Source of the DNA: Acanthococcus lagerstroemiae | Taxonomy: Eukaryota > Arthropoda > Insecta > Hemiptera > Eriococcidae | Assembly: GCA_031841125.1 (NCBI GenBank) | Contig: CM063106.1 | Span: forward strand, 8,866,001-8,930,000 | DNA: 64,000 nt | Reading direction: 5' to 3' | Part shown: piece after piece, positions 24,600-37,600 of the stretch | Numbering within the stretch: the stretch's first letter is position 1 | Layout: the number at the start of each line of letters is the position of its first letter | The notes under the pieces: model-generated | The model's input: the letters and a program-made list of their open reading frames with translations, nothing else | The model's database searches: none | Told to the model about the DNA's origin: nothing | Translations under genes and position numbers: made by a program

Positions 24600-25690
24600 T
24601 ATCTCGATTATACGCGTTTGGATTCTAAAATTTGCGGAATCATTATGCAATGGACAGTTGTTGAGATTTTGAAAGTACAAATTAGATTTGAGAACGCAAA
24701 GAAACTAGAGTAACTTGTTTTCAATTATAACACGCTGGTCACTGATACACTACAAAATGATAAATACACTAACCTTCCCTAAAAAATAAATACATAAATA
24801 AATAGAGTAAAAAAGCTTTTAGAAAAAATGGCGTCCGTACAAGCTGAAGCTGTAAGCAAAGTCGAACTCGAAATAATTCGCCACTTGAAAAAATTCATCG
24901 ACCTTGAAAACAAATACAAAAAATGGTTCTACAAATTGACGGAAGAGAGTGCTCCGCTTCGCTGGCTTTTCCAGCGCTCCTGGTTGATAGCGGCGACCTG
25001 GTTTCATCTCTTATCAATCCTGTTGAAAATAAAATTGATAACGGCTTTCTTATTTACCCCACTAGCCCACTACCCGCTAACGTAATAGGTTTTTCTAGAA
25101 ATTTTGCTCATCCAACATCCATTCTTCATTCGTATTTCGTAATCTAGATTCCTCTCGTTTCGTTTCAGGATTTCGTGAATTGTAATAAAAGAAAACAAGG
25201 ACACATACCTATAATATCTCGCTAACTGAAATATTTCTTGGAGACTCAAGTCGTCAAGTGAGTATACAGAACGTACTGCTTGATACTAGCCGGCGTATCT
25301 ACTGCCATTAGTTTTCAGTTTGTAGTCATCAGGTCTCTACTACCAGGTACCAGTTTCGTACTAAACATTTAGATACAAACAGTATTGTAAATTGTTGTTG
25401 CATGAAATTGAAAAGTGCTACGTAAGACGTATATCACTCTATAATGAGTAATCCAGTTAGAATCCCGAAGACTTATCTGAAGCATTTTTTTTTCAAATTT
25501 AATTGAAATACCTTCAAATTACCGGAAGTAATAGTGTATTACTTGTATTTCTCGGTTCTACGTGCTGAAAACTGATAGGACGTACAATTATATTTACGTC
25601 TCTGCTCACGAACACTGGTGTTGCATTTTAGGTACCCTACCGCTGAATTCAAGTTACATTCCAAAGCGAATCGCTGAGAATTCTCTATCA
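24600..25690. promoter_or_regulatory. Probable divergent promoter region between boule and PARK7
   Basis: About 1.1 kb separates the PARK7 start from the nearest candidate boule start exon on the other strand, so both promoters would lie here if that exon is real. A frame at 24828-25085 starting MASVQAEAVSKVELE matches nothing I recognise. Inference only. Confidence 0.35.
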
Positions 25691-25695
25691 TCAAT

Positions 25696-27317
25696 ATGGC
25701 TTCTAAAAAATCTGCGATTGTCTTGTTGGCCGAAGGAGCTGAAGAAATGGAATTTGTCACATCAGTGGATGTCCTTCGAAGAGCTGGAGTAAGATTTCAT
25801 TTTTCCAATTATTTTCTCAAACGTAACGTCAAGTAAGAAGATACGATTTCAATGAGAATTGTATATGAGCTAAAGAACTGAATGTAGATGTCAAAACGAA
25901 CGAGAATTCCAGTTCAAGTCATCAGCCTCCTTACAACAAACACTTATCACTTCTTGACAGTCTCTGAACAGTCTTGAAGAAATTGACGTGTCAACATATG
26001 GAAAGTTAGTTATCTTCCTCGCCAGTTATTCTCATATTATTTGATTTTCAGGTTGACGTGACAGTTGCTGGTCTTGCAGGTGCGTCATGTGTAAAATGTA
26101 GCCGTAGCGTCTCCATTTGCGCTGATGTTGCCCTCTCAGAGGTCGTTAATAATGATTACGATGTAGTAATCATTCCTGGCGGTTTGGGTGGAGTCAAGAA
26201 TTTGTCTGAGGTACTTCCAAAAGTTGTATTATATTCACAAGTACGCTGTAGGTTTTTTTTTTTTTTTTTTACTTGATTGTAAACAGTAAGCATTACTGTA
26301 ATAAGTTCCAAGTTAGTTCAGACGTGCTAGTTTTTCTTGAAATCCGTACCTGCATAATTTTGGACTAAGTAAGGATTCCTTCCCCTCCTAAAAACTTGAC
26401 ATCAGAAGTAATGGAACGATAAGTTATAAAATGTGATAATAAAAAATTAGAACACGAAGAATGAGAAGGCCATTGCTCACAGAATTATCCGACGTCCTCT
26501 TCCGAACAAAACATACTATGCCGTAGTTTCTATACATTACAAATTCAACATCTTGCTACTACATGAAAATAGTAGTCTCTATACATTACAAGTTGGACAC
26601 CTTGCTACTACATGAAAATAGTAATCTCTATAGTCTATACATTACAAGTTGGACACCTTGCTACTACATGAAAATAGTAGTCTCTGTACATTACAAGCTG
26701 GACACCTTACTACTATATGAAAATAATCTCATTTTGCAGTCCGATGTAGTTAAAAATTTGCTCAAGAAACAAGAAAGTCGAGGAGGAATGATTGCTGCGA
26801 TTTGTGCTGGTATGTTCGTGTATGCTTTCTGTTTATTTTAATGGAGGCGTTAATCTGAATCATTTTTCAAAGCTCAGATTTACGACATCGTTAATCATCA
26901 ATCGTACACATTTTATGAGGTACTGATAAGAATGATTTAGCTTGCGCCTGTGCGTTCTGTAAACAAAGTGTTTCTTTACATTTTATTGCAGGCCCATTAG
27001 TGCTGAAGACTCATGGTATTGCTCTGAATAAAACTATTACCTCGTACCCCAGTGTAAAAGGAGATCTAGAATCGAACTTCGCCTATAAAGATGAAACCGT
27101 AGTCATTGATGGTAAGAATACAAGCTCTATAAGTTGATCTTGATATCTATTGGAAATTTTTATTCTTTGTTTAATTTCACACTTCCTACTTTCAGATAAT
27201 CTCATCACCAGCCGTGGACCAGGAACTGCGATTCCATTTGCTTTGGCTATCGTGGAGAAATTGGTTGGCAAAGACACGCGAAATAAAGTATCAAGCGGTT
27301 TGATTTACTCCGGTTAA
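25696..27317 (+). CDS. PARK7: Protein deglycase/chaperone DJ-1 (PARK7 orthologue)
   Basis: DJ-1 superfamily protein; known family members are small cytosolic and mitochondrial redox-sensing proteins that protect against oxidative stress. Exons: 25696-25788, 26052-26210, 26740-26809, 26992-27111 and 27196-27317, all GT-AG with phases 0, 0, 1, 1; 187 residues against 189 in human. The N-terminus [19 protein letters not shown] carries the conserved glutamate (E19). [10 protein letters not shown] keeps the two cysteines equivalent to human C46 and C53. The nucleophile elbow AAICAGP holds the oxidisable cysteine C106. The residue matching human H126 is tyrosine (TSYP where human has THP). SRGPGT precedes the last helix. 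The ATG at 25696 was chosen because it matches the family start exactly. A poly(A) signal lies at 27502. It faces away from boule. Confidence 0.96.
26526..26730. repeat. Minisatellite in PARK7 intron 2
   Basis: Four imperfect copies of a roughly 50-60-bp unit containing CTATACATTACAAGTTGGAC, CTTGCTACTACATGAAAATA and 'gtagtct'. The last copy runs almost to the exon 3 acceptor at 26737-26739. Confidence 0.88.
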
Positions 27318-27501
27318 CATGAGTTGGTGATAATTGAATTTTCGTTTCAGTAACTGCGTCACCATTCTATTCCGTGTCATCTGTTATGAATTTAAGTGTG
27401 ACTGTTTCAGTGTATATTATGCTACTGAATATCAAATAATTGAGTCATATATGATGCTAAGTTTTTGTGTCTGAAACCTGTGAAGCATTGTTTTTAATTT
27501 A

Positions 27502-27507
27502 AATAAA
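27502..27507 (+). terminator. Poly(A) signal of PARK7
   Basis: AATAAA 185 bases after the stop codon, in AT-rich sequence. Confidence 0.6.
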
Positions 27508-27539
27508 ATTTATGTATGATTATTTGATTTGAAATTAAT

Positions 27540-28670
27540 GTACCTACTTTCATGATTTTCTCTTTAGCTGTATGTAATTGTATGTATTTGAAACAACAAA
27601 TATATTTTAAGATAAATTCTGTTCTGTATTTCAAAAGAAGTATTGATGTCAGAAAAGAAATTATCGCCTAATTAAAACAAACCCGTTCTGGTAGGCACTG
27701 CACCGCGGTGAGAAAATTTGGGCCCTAGTTAAAGTTTTGATTGAACTTCCTACTTGATTCGAATATGCAGGTTGTTCGTATGAATTATAATGTAAAGCAA
27801 ACAATAAAATATTACGTTTACAATCAAATTATAATAAAACACAAACGAGTAATACACAGTTATAGATTTTGTGAATAACAAAGAAATTGATATAATGTAC
27901 ATTGGTATCTGGTACCTATCTCACTTTTGATACTCTGAAATTTTGAACTTTTTTTCATTTTTTTGAATAAATTATTTATTGACGTTGAATAGTGTTGAAT
28001 TTTATTTTCAAAAATGTGGGTTAGAATCGTCAACAGGAGATTTATTGAAAATTAAAAAAAAAAAAAAATGTGAGTGTTGAATCAATATATTGAGCTATTT
28101 TGATACTGATAAATTTTTTACTGATTAAAACTTCGAGAAAAACTAACTAGAAAATTTATTTGTTATTCTTTCGGCAATGACTCCAAAAAAATTAATATCG
28201 GGGTCTAAATAGTTAAAATAGGTTTGTTCATTGGTTGAAAATCCGAAGAAAAAAAATGTGGGTCAGAATCAGTGTTGAATCTCGCTATACAAATCTGGTT
28301 TAGTAAAAAATGGTTGAAAAATGTGAACATATTGGCTTTGAATAGTAATGAAAAATGAATATCAACATCGTTGAAATTTATTATTCATTTTTTCTGGATT
28401 ATGAATAGATAAAACTTTTAATTGGTTGTTGAAGGGATAAAAATAAAATAAATATGGTTAGGAAACTGAAGTTGTGTTCATTGGTTGTTTAATAGATGAA
28501 AATAAGATGAATTTGATTGAAGAACTGTGAAAATAAAATGTGGGTCAGGATCAGGTATAATAATACATACTACTCCTACCCTACATACAGAAAAGTGAAC
28601 GCATTCTATGGAAATATTTTTATAATTGTCCCCCTCCCTCAAGGGATAACATTCCACCTCTGTCTTTTCA
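27540..28670. other. Intergenic, nothing recognised
   Basis: Very AT-rich sequence between PARK7 and the transposon cluster at 28.7 kb. The phrase 'aaaatgtgggtcagaatc' recurs near 28012, 28253 and 28535, hinting at an old local duplication. Confidence 0.5.
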
Positions 28671-28686
28671 TGGAAAGGATTTTGAG

Positions 28687-28825
28687 TAGTGGTGGGCGAT
28701 GTATCGATGCATCGCTCGATACATCGATATATTTTCCATAAAAAAGGTGTATCGATGCATCGATACACAATTTCCAAAGTATCGAAAACATCGATGTATA
28801 AATGTATCGATACTGCCCATCACTA
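28687..28825. mobile_element. hAT-type MITE rich in TATCGATA
   Basis: Ends TAGTGGTGGGCGATGTATCG and, on the other strand, TAGTGATGGGCAGTATCG. It is flanked by the 8-bp duplication ATTTTGAG (28679-28686 and 28826-28833). The interior is built of repeated ATCGATG/TATCGAT. 139 bp, non-coding. Confidence 0.92.
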
Positions 28826-28839
28826 ATTTTGAGACTTAA

Positions 28840-29666
28840 AGTCTGGTCCAGTTAAGAAACATAACTGGACCCTTCGACCATCCAGTATATGAACTAGCAA
28901 AGCGCCGTAAATGCTGTGTAATAGAAATACGAAGAAACCCGGGCGTTAAGTAGGCAATTACTCGACATATTACAGGTGAAAGCGACTGTAAGCACACACC
29001 AGACACCACTACATTAAACGCGAGTGCACACATATAAATATTCCGCTGAGATATGTGTTGTTGCGTTTATCCGTCCAGGTTCTGGCGTGCGAAATACGCA
29101 GCTTCGCTAGTCCATACTCGTTTTCGGCTTAAAACTTAGCTTAAACTTTTTGTTCAATCGAGTTTCTTAGGCTGACTTAAGCTAATGATTTTTTCAATTT
29201 AAACGACTACTTAAGTCAATCCCATTGGCTTAATTTCGTGTTACTTTTTCTGTTTGAACAACTACTTAAGCCAATCCCATTGGCTTGCTTAACTTTATGC
29301 TACTGTGTTACAGTGTAGTTACATTACGGATAATTTGTTCATTTTACTTAATTTTAATCATACTTTCTTATTCTTCGAATAAAAATTGTTTATGTTTAAC
29401 TTAGTATTATTTTAACTCAGTTCTCCTAATCGTTCATTTTGGCAAAAATTACTGTAATTATTTTTTTAAGCTAATAGATTATCAGCAATGATCAGCTTTT
29501 GGCTTAAGTTGTAAAAAAAACAAAAAAAAAACGAATCACTGACTTAATGGCTGACCTGAGACCTGAAATCGCTGAAACAACAGCTTAAATTTAAAATTAA
29601 GCCGTTAATGGCTTAAACTTTGAATCCCTGGTCCATACTGGATGGTCCTGAAGACTGGACCAGACT
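28840..29666. mobile_element. TTAA-flanked TIR element (host of a nested insertion)
   Basis: Left end AGTCTGGTCCAGT and right end, on the other strand, AGTCTGGTCCAGT. Immediate flanks are TTAA on both sides (28836-28839, 29667-29670), the piggyBac-type target. The terminal similarity continues inward (ACCATCCAGTAT, then GAACTAGCAAAGC versus GGACTAGCGAAGC) once the insertion at 29118-29630 is left out. Only about 310 bp of its own sequence. Confidence 0.8.
29118..29630. mobile_element. Nested element with 8-bp target duplication
   Basis: GTCCATAC at 29110-29117 is repeated at 29631-29638. The right end reads CAGGGATTCAAAGTTTAAGC on the other strand and the left end TCGTTTTCGGCTTAAAACTT. Both are rich in 'cttaagc'. 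The 8-bp duplication suggests hAT. No coding frame. Confidence 0.72.
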
Positions 29667-29679
29667 TTAAATCAGTTAT

Positions 29680-30119
29680 TTCAATAATTATTTCATACTA
29701 CTGATCTTAGTGGTGACCTGAAATCAATTTTCAGTAAGCAATCTAGATGATGGCTGACTAGTGACTACGAGGTTATTTTCCCTGTAATTTTGCGTTTCTG
29801 TTCATCGCTGAACACCTCTGAACACTGATTTTTAATAAATTTTCATTGCTGGCTATTTTATATACTAAGTACCCTATAAGTGACGAAATCATTCGAAAAA
29901 TAAAAAATATTTCAGTAACGCCCCCTTTTGTACTAAAATTGTACTACATTTCGACGCTATTCATGCAAAAAGAAAGAATCCATTTCCATTGTAATCTGGT
30001 ATAACACCAGCATCAGCATCGAGTTGAAGATTCGAGTTTCAGCCTACATTTTTGTCAATAAAATTAGTTTGTCTTTTATAGGGTAGTTTTAATTCAGTTT
30101 GCGTGTATAATTTGTAAAA
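29680..30119. other. Intergenic and probable LSM12 promoter/5' UTR
   Basis: About 440 AT-rich bases before the LSM12 start. No specific promoter element can be supported. Confidence 0.4.
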
Positions 30120-31423
30120 ATGGCTAGTAGTTTAACCGGAAAATGGAAAATGACGAACATAAGCGATTGTTTCAATATTGGTAGTATTGTAGCTTGTAGA
30201 ACGTGTTATCAGAAAAATATCGAAGGCGAGGTATTAGCTTTCGATGCTCACACAAAAATACTGATACTAAGTATCCTTTTTATATATATTAAGCACATAT
30301 ATCTTGTACTTTCATGATCAAGTTTCGCAGACTTTGTAAGCATATAATGAAATCACCCTTGCGTATTGTTAGTGTTCAAATCTGATAGCTGCTTGTCGAG
30401 AATAGAGGAGACGGATTAAGAAATGGGCTTAGTCGAAGGAGAGAGTTATCGGTGTTTTAAAATGCTGTTCTTCGGAAGGAATATTGCGTATTAATCAAAA
30501 ATATTTGCACGGTGGCAAGGTATGAAATCAAACAGTAGTAAATGTTTCCACATTGATATTTCCTTAACAGTATCAATAGAATGCGCGTCAAGTGATGGAC
30601 GACCATCAGTATGCGACATAAACTTTGTAAATCTGAATTTTGTTAGCGATGTACAAGTTATTAAAGAAGTCACTACTGCTCCTCCTACTCCACATTCATT
30701 AAGTATTACTCTGGTAATGTATCGCTCCTGCGTTATTATTTCATTTTGGTCAAGATACATTCCAATTCTTCGGAATTATCCCATTACAATTATAAATAGC
30801 TTCTTAATGAATTTTGTGTGTTACAGTTAAAGAATAGATTGAAAAATAATGTCGACAGTAAACGACGCTTGATCACCTCCTTACAATCGGGAGTGTCCCC
30901 AGAAGGACAAAAACTCTATTTAACTATTTCAAAAACGTTAGTATACCTAATTTGTATTGAAAATCTAGAGTGTTAGAAGTGGTTTTAATAAAATAGTTTG
31001 AATTAGGAACAAGGTCTTGAAAAATTTGAAGTCCCTACTGAGATATTGCAATATTTTACGTACTAATGTACTGTGTATGTTTTTCAGTATTTCAGAAATA
31101 AAATGGGATGGTTTAGATATTCTTGTTTACGATAATGTGAGGATTACACCACCTTATAAACCAGAAAATGTTACAGGCAATACTAAAGCCACCACGCACA
31201 TACGTAAAGTGGTGAGTTATGTTTTCAATAATCGAATTGATGATATTTGTATGATAAACGAGCTGCTAATGATATTCATTTGTCTTAGGTCGAAAAACAT
31301 ATTGAAGATGCTCAGTCAGCGAAAAAAGAACTACAAACGACAAATAACAATAATATAAGCGTTAGTAATTCGTCAAACAATAGTAGCAATCTTAATAATT
31401 GCGCTGCGCCCTTACCGCAATAA
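30120..31423 (+). CDS. LSM12: LSM12 homologue (LSm domain plus anticodon-binding-like domain)
   Basis: LSM12 proteins carry an N-terminal divergent Sm-like fold and a C-terminal AD domain. In flies and mammals they are reported to work with Ataxin-2 in translation control. Exons: 30120-30270, 30580-30713, 30827-30936, 31088-31211 and 31289-31423; 217 residues (human 195). The LSm part spans about residues 15-80, with IGSIVACRTC, then IEGEVLAFD and ILKCASSDGRPSVCDINF. The AD part has SPEGQKLYLTISKT, DNVRITPPYKPENV and HIRKVVEKH. For exon 2 I chose the acceptor ATCAATAG at 30579 over TTAACAG at 30570, because only the former gives the conserved LKCASSDG. The tail is Asn/Ser-rich, unlike the human end. 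Recognised with high confidence. Confidence 0.95.
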
Positions 31424-34400
31424 TGAAGCTAAGCAATACTTTACAAGTTAACCCTTCGACTATGAAATGGTACCATTGTTGATTTTTATAAACATTCCAT
31501 TCGTTTTCGAAAACACTCAATTGATGTTCCTGTTTGATTTGAGAATATTTCATTCAGTACGGATTGATTGCACGTGTTCGGTTATTCGACACGATTTGAA
31601 ACTGTTTCGAGGAAATGAATCCATTCGTTCCCGTATTTTACCAGTGTACGTTAAACTGATGTATTGATGCACAACAAGTGCGAGATCGTACTGATACACA
31701 AAAAGAGAAAACGTCTGGTAATTTGGAAATCCTGTTTAGGATGAATGAGTTTCGGTCTTGTGCGCGTATGGGAAAACTCGTCGAAGGGTTGACCGTGTAG
31801 CGAATTTAATATTAAATTTGTTGAAAACAAACAAAAATGTAAAAAAAGAAAAAAAAAGTAGGATTAAAATAAAAGAAAACACTGTGTTGGTTGTATGATT
31901 GTTTTTGAATGAATCTGTTGAAGAGTAAATGTGTCCTGAGTTGATTTGTTTGGCCCACAATGTTATTTCTGTACCTTTTCATTCTACCAGCTGAGTATTA
32001 TCTGGAGTGTTCGTGATGTCAACGAAATAATGATGTATGAAAAACGAAAAAATTCAAATCATTTTTCGTATAATCGATTGTAAATTGAAATTATGAAACG
32101 TGATTCATATTTTGTTTCTATGAGAGTGAACATTTTTTATTCGATCATGATTTTCTTATCTATCGAGACCATAGGTAATTATAACAACTTGGAAACTGGA
32201 ATGGTTTCTTTTTGCCTGAGAAGCACTTTTCTGTAGGCCAGTGGTAATATTGTTGATTTCAGTATTGTTTATTGGCGATTTGATTCAGTTTTTATTCTGC
32301 TTTCGATTTACATCTACGTAAACTAGTGGATCTTGAAAATGGCAAGTAATATTGTGAAATTCTGAGCTTTATTGAGGAAAAAGAAAAACTAAGATGATAC
32401 ATTTGTAACATCCTATTAGGGTTTCTTATTACTTTCAATCAGAGGTAACATACGATCGTAAAAATATCTAGTTCGTGATCTACAATTTATATTTTGACAT
32501 TTTTGCATCGATTTTTCACTTAATTTTCATCGAAAGAATTTATACGATATGCATTTTGACTTGAAAAACCGTGTAACATTGATTCCTTTTTTATCTTGTT
32601 TTGTTTTAGTAAATAAATGAATTACTATTATAATAACAGCGATTGTGTTACATGCAAGTTCACTTGTGATCAGTCGTACATATCTTTCTAAATTTTTACA
32701 TTATTTGCTGTTGTCAGTTTGAAGGACTGAATGCAAGTAATTCTGAATATCGGTTTATGCTGCTAAGCGAATAATTTTATGCAGTTAATGCGGGGTAGTG
32801 TGATAGCTTGAGTATTGCACTAGCAGGAGACATGCAATCGCTGATCTGGAGGAAAGGACAAGAATGGCTGTCGAGAATTATGTCGGAACTCGGAGCGGGG
32901 TCAAATAAATCAAATGTCTATTCGTTCTGGTTCCTTGAAGGTTGTACGAGTTTCTCTTTGTTGTGATTCTGTCTTCGAGACCGTTTTGTATTTCTGTTTC
33001 AGTTCCCCAACTTTGAACTCACAAATCTCAGGAAAACTGGAAGGACCCTCTGCGAACCAAATAGTTGTTAGGTTTTCAAATCTAATGCAAATTTGATAAT
33101 TGGTTCTTGATTGAGTTCCCATTTCTTGCCCCATTCTGTTCCAAACACCAGATTTGAACGGAAGAAATTGAGACATTGCGAGTCACTAACTAAATGTACG
33201 ATGTATTTCTTATTGATTCGCTGTTACATTTCGTAAATCAGTTTCTTGATGTACACTTTCGGTACACACACGGATTTTAACTTAACACCAATGTAAAGTG
33301 CAGTCGGTTATGCTTGTAAATGAAGTATTCCATCATATTCAAAGCGATATCTGAGATGACGAATGTGATTGCATCACACAAAGATTACCGTCATGATCTA
33401 TCGACCTACCCATTGAGTCCGAAATCGGAGAGCAAAATTATAAAATCGCTGTCTGCATTAAATGTTGAAATTGTAAAAGGCTATTTTCTAGAATGCTAAA
33501 TCAAATCTTATACCTGAGATACTCCGTAACAGAATGGTGTTTGCTTTGAGAAAAATGCGCTTCATCCGCTGAGTCCTCTACGGCCGTTTTACAGAACACC
33601 AAATCTAGTCTCAAATTAGAGACGGTAGAGAAATGGAGCTTGCCTTATGAGACGAAAACTTCTTCCGGGGCCTCAATAATAAATTTAGCGACTGAAAGAG
33701 AACTAGGTACAAAACATTTCTATCACAGCCTCCCTGTCTTCGCCGGGCGCAAGGCAAATCAATTGTGCACATTTTAACATATTTTCGGTTTGTATAGACG
33801 CTGAGCAAACAGCTCATTCTGTCCTTTCTCTGATCCACCATTAAAGTCGCATTTCTTGACAAAAAATTGCACTGATGTACAACCAAGAAATAACACAACT
33901 GCTATATCATGATCAAGATTGTATATTTAGCAAAACATAGATTCATACCAAATGATAACGGAAAGGAAAAGAAATTACAATACTGGTAAAGATGGAAGAA
34001 GATAACATTTCACAGTTTTAATCGATGAATGAATCACGAAGAATTATAGCTTGCCCTCAATATAAGTACTAATGAGTATTTGACGAGGATCTAGAAAAAT
34101 GATTTCCAATACTACATGAATACCTCAATTAATTCAATCTGTAGATTGAATCACGTAATAAAATATCCGAATCAAAGCGTATTGAACCCAGCGCACTGAT
34201 CCGTGTTTCCACAATCTCAAATCAACCGATCAATTTCAGTTATAAACTTCACATTCATTTATACGGCCATTCGGTCTATTACATATAAAGGCCCCGGCGA
34301 AATACGTGATATTTTTCGGGAAAAATTTGGATTGGAAACTTACGAAAGTCGAACAAAATTCCGAGAAAGCTGGCTCTCTGTTCAACTATGAGTTTTCAAT

Positions 34401-34602
34401 TGATTACAAAATTCCAGAGCTTCTATACCTACAATCTCTGGATATTTACACGATACTGCGTAAATTACGTAGCATTATCTTCCTGCTTGATCAAAATATC
34501 ATAATTTTGAATACAAAATATTATCAATGGTTTTTAATTATTTTTCGGATGTGAGAACCTGTTCAATGTAATTGACTGACCCGTAACATAACGAGGCTCG
34601 TT
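31424..34602. other. LSM12 3' UTR and intergenic region
   Basis: About 3.2 kb without a supportable gene between two convergent genes. An AATAAA at 32612-32617 is a possible but distant LSM12 poly(A) signal. No TIR pairs or RNA genes were recognised. Confidence 0.5.
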
Positions 34603-37600
34603 CTAATCAGAATCGGTTTCCTGAAACAGAATAGCAACACGAATTATGAAAAGCGTATTCAACATGTTCTTGTTCCGAGGAGCACTTAAATAAATACACA
34701 GACTGAGGCACTCACGGTAGGATCGCAATTAGCACAGTGCCACGAATACCCGCGAACTTTAGGTGACTTTCTCACCGGCGGATCTAAGCAATGGAAATGG
34801 AAACTTTTTGAGCATTCGTCACATCTGCAATACAGAAATCGTCAAGGTTATTCACTAAACGAAAAGACGGTGAGACGATAGCAGACCAGACCCGTAAAAA
34901 AGGTTTGAAATACTTGCGCGTTTTCCAAGTCCTTATGTCAAAAATTAGATAACCAGAAGACTGTCTCACCTGACCATATTTGCATTGGTGCCGCTATTCT
35001 GGCACGTATCACACATTTCAGGCACTTCCAAGTTCTGAGATTTCCGTCTGGTTTTTGGCGGCACGACCTCGACAACCTGGTCTTCGGACACCGCGGGAGA
35101 ACTTTTCACGTACTCTTCGGTTTTCGCTACGAACGTAGAACTGCTCGAACTCTGCGTAGCGATGAAGTTCGCTTGTCCGCTCGAATTAGGGATGGATTTG
35201 ATCTGCAACATCCACACTCCGGTTATACGACTGAGGCTGAGGTTTACAATGCCAACGTAAAATATTAAAATTGGGACAAAATCGCGCTATAAGCAACCGC
35301 AGCAGAGGGGTGCAAACCTATCTTAAAATACAAGAGATGAGAAAATGTAAATCGAGAGAACGAATGTCTTCGAACTTTTCCTCAGAAATTCCATTACAAG
35401 ACAATCGATTATTTCTGAACAGAGGTGTCTGTCCCTACTGCCTCCCCCCTCCCCCAACCAGATCGTCCGCATTGGGCCAAGGCGCCGAGTTTTTCAACAG
35501 AGGTCTACCCTTATTTTCCACTCCGCCAAATCATCACCATTGGGCCAGGGCGCCTTCATAACCAGATAAAATAGCATTCAATTGAAGCAAAATTTGACTC
35601 AACCACGATACTGACAAACAACTTAATTCCTTGTCTCGGTGGCTCTGGTTCAGCGTGCATATCTGAACTTTTGTGCTTGCGTTTACGATTATGATGGCGG
35701 CTGGTCGTATGCGACGACATCAGTTCCGGTGAGTACCGATTGCGGTGTTTCTCGCGTCGACGTTTCTTGTTCTTTTTTGTTTCGATCGACTCGCTCGCGT
35801 CGAACGAATTTCGACCTTCGCTCAGTTCCTAGATACACACAGAAGAGACGTTCAGCATGCGCGCGAGAAAACACGAAATCTCGCAATGATTTTCGAATAA
35901 TTTTACCTCGCCGCGGAAGTCGCGTTCTTTACTCGAACGACGAAGTTTACGCGGCGCGTCCGTGTCCACGTATTCCATGTCCGAACTACTCGACTCTTTA
36001 TCACATTCTGAGCACTGCCTGCAAAGCAAACGCATTTTTCCTGGCTACACTTTCGAGAACGAATAAACTGGTAACAAACAGATCAACACAAATTACGCAC
36101 CAGCCCATGAGTTTAGTTTTCTTGGGCATTCGAGTGAGCGGCGGATCCAAGCAGCCTAGGTGATAATACTTTCCGCAAGTATCGCATTTAGTGAGCAGAT
36201 GCTGATCATTGGATTGACTGCATATGCCGCATTTATTGTTCAACTCGACGGGCACTTGTTCTGGTGGCAAAAAATACAAGAGGAATTGATATTGAGCTGA
36301 ATTCGCACGTAGCCGTATGATAATGTGAACGACTGATTACCTTCGGGTACAGAGTGGTTGGTGGGCAAGCGTAGTGGAAATCCAACCCCGGCTTTGAGAG
36401 CAGCAGCTGTGGGAACGCTGCCTCTGGCTGTGGCTAAACAGTACAATTTCAACGATGTAAACACGAGAATACCGAGGTACAAGGGGATAGCAAATATCAG
36501 TATCAGGATGGAGTATTAATTTTGAAATTACTCGGAGAATAAATCCGACGCGGCATGCAAATAAGAAGTGAATACCTCTCGTTAAGTGACACTGATTAGT
36601 GTCATTTTTGGATCATTTATTTTTCATACGAAACCCGCACAGACAAGCAGACAGACACAGACGTGAAGGGCAATGAAACGCTAATAACAGAAACAGAGCG
36701 ACTCGTGATGAAGAACTGAGGCAGACCAGACAGGCAGGGACAGATATATCAACTAGCAATCGGCTAAAAGCCAGCAACATATCAGCTAGCAATTGACTAG
36801 TAGCCAGAAATATCTAATACAGGATTTAGAGAGTTCATCTTTCGACTTATCTGTTTGGCACAGAAACAACACAGTGGATGAAGGATACGGCGGCTTCATG
36901 AATCTCGATTCCCAAATCCTAAATCTTAACTTTGGGCTCAGTTTGTATCAACAGATGCAGCCTGCCTGTCTATCTATCAGTTCAGCTACCTAACTGTCAA
37001 TCTATTGATTTATCAGTCAGCCTATCATGTTGATGATTTTGCTGACTACCTCTATCCCTTTCTCCCCCCTCCCACCTCGCTGCATCTATGGTAACAGATC
37101 AGCATTCACAATTTTCCAGTTTAGAAACCCACCTAGTGAGGGAGGAGCTGGAGACCTGGTTTTAATAGCTAAAAAAACTAGACAACTAAATGATAAAGCT
37201 TGACACAAAACACTTGAAAATCGTTTAGGAAATTCATACCCAATGGATGATGACTGTTCTGCGATGCGACAATGTGAGAACTCAGTCTTCCGATATCTTC
37301 AATAGCTGGTAATTTAATTTTAGGTCTCATTTTAAGTATTACGTCATGATATAACTGTATGGTATTTTTCAACGAGGTATTCAACTCGTTCACTTTTGTA
37401 TTTTCAGCAGTGGCCTGGAGACATATATAGAGGAGGTGTTAAAGGAAACATTGAGAATAATTGATGTTTGCAACTAATGTTAACAAGTAATGCAAGCACT
37501 CACAGCATCATAGATTTGTTGCAAATTCTGTTGTTCGTTAGTTAACCTGGCCTTGTTTTCAGCATGATGCGACAGCTGCTTCTTCAAACGATTAACTCTG

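Noticed and set aside
24828..25085. Frame beginning MASVQAEAVSKVELEIIRHLKKF
   Set aside because: It has a charged, helical-looking start reminiscent of gag-like peptides, but the similarity is too weak to name and no retrotransposon context surrounds it.
35639..36163. 174-codon plus-strand open frame
   Set aside because: It overlaps two PHF14 exons on the other strand whose splice sites and PHD sequence are convincing. No domain on the plus strand.
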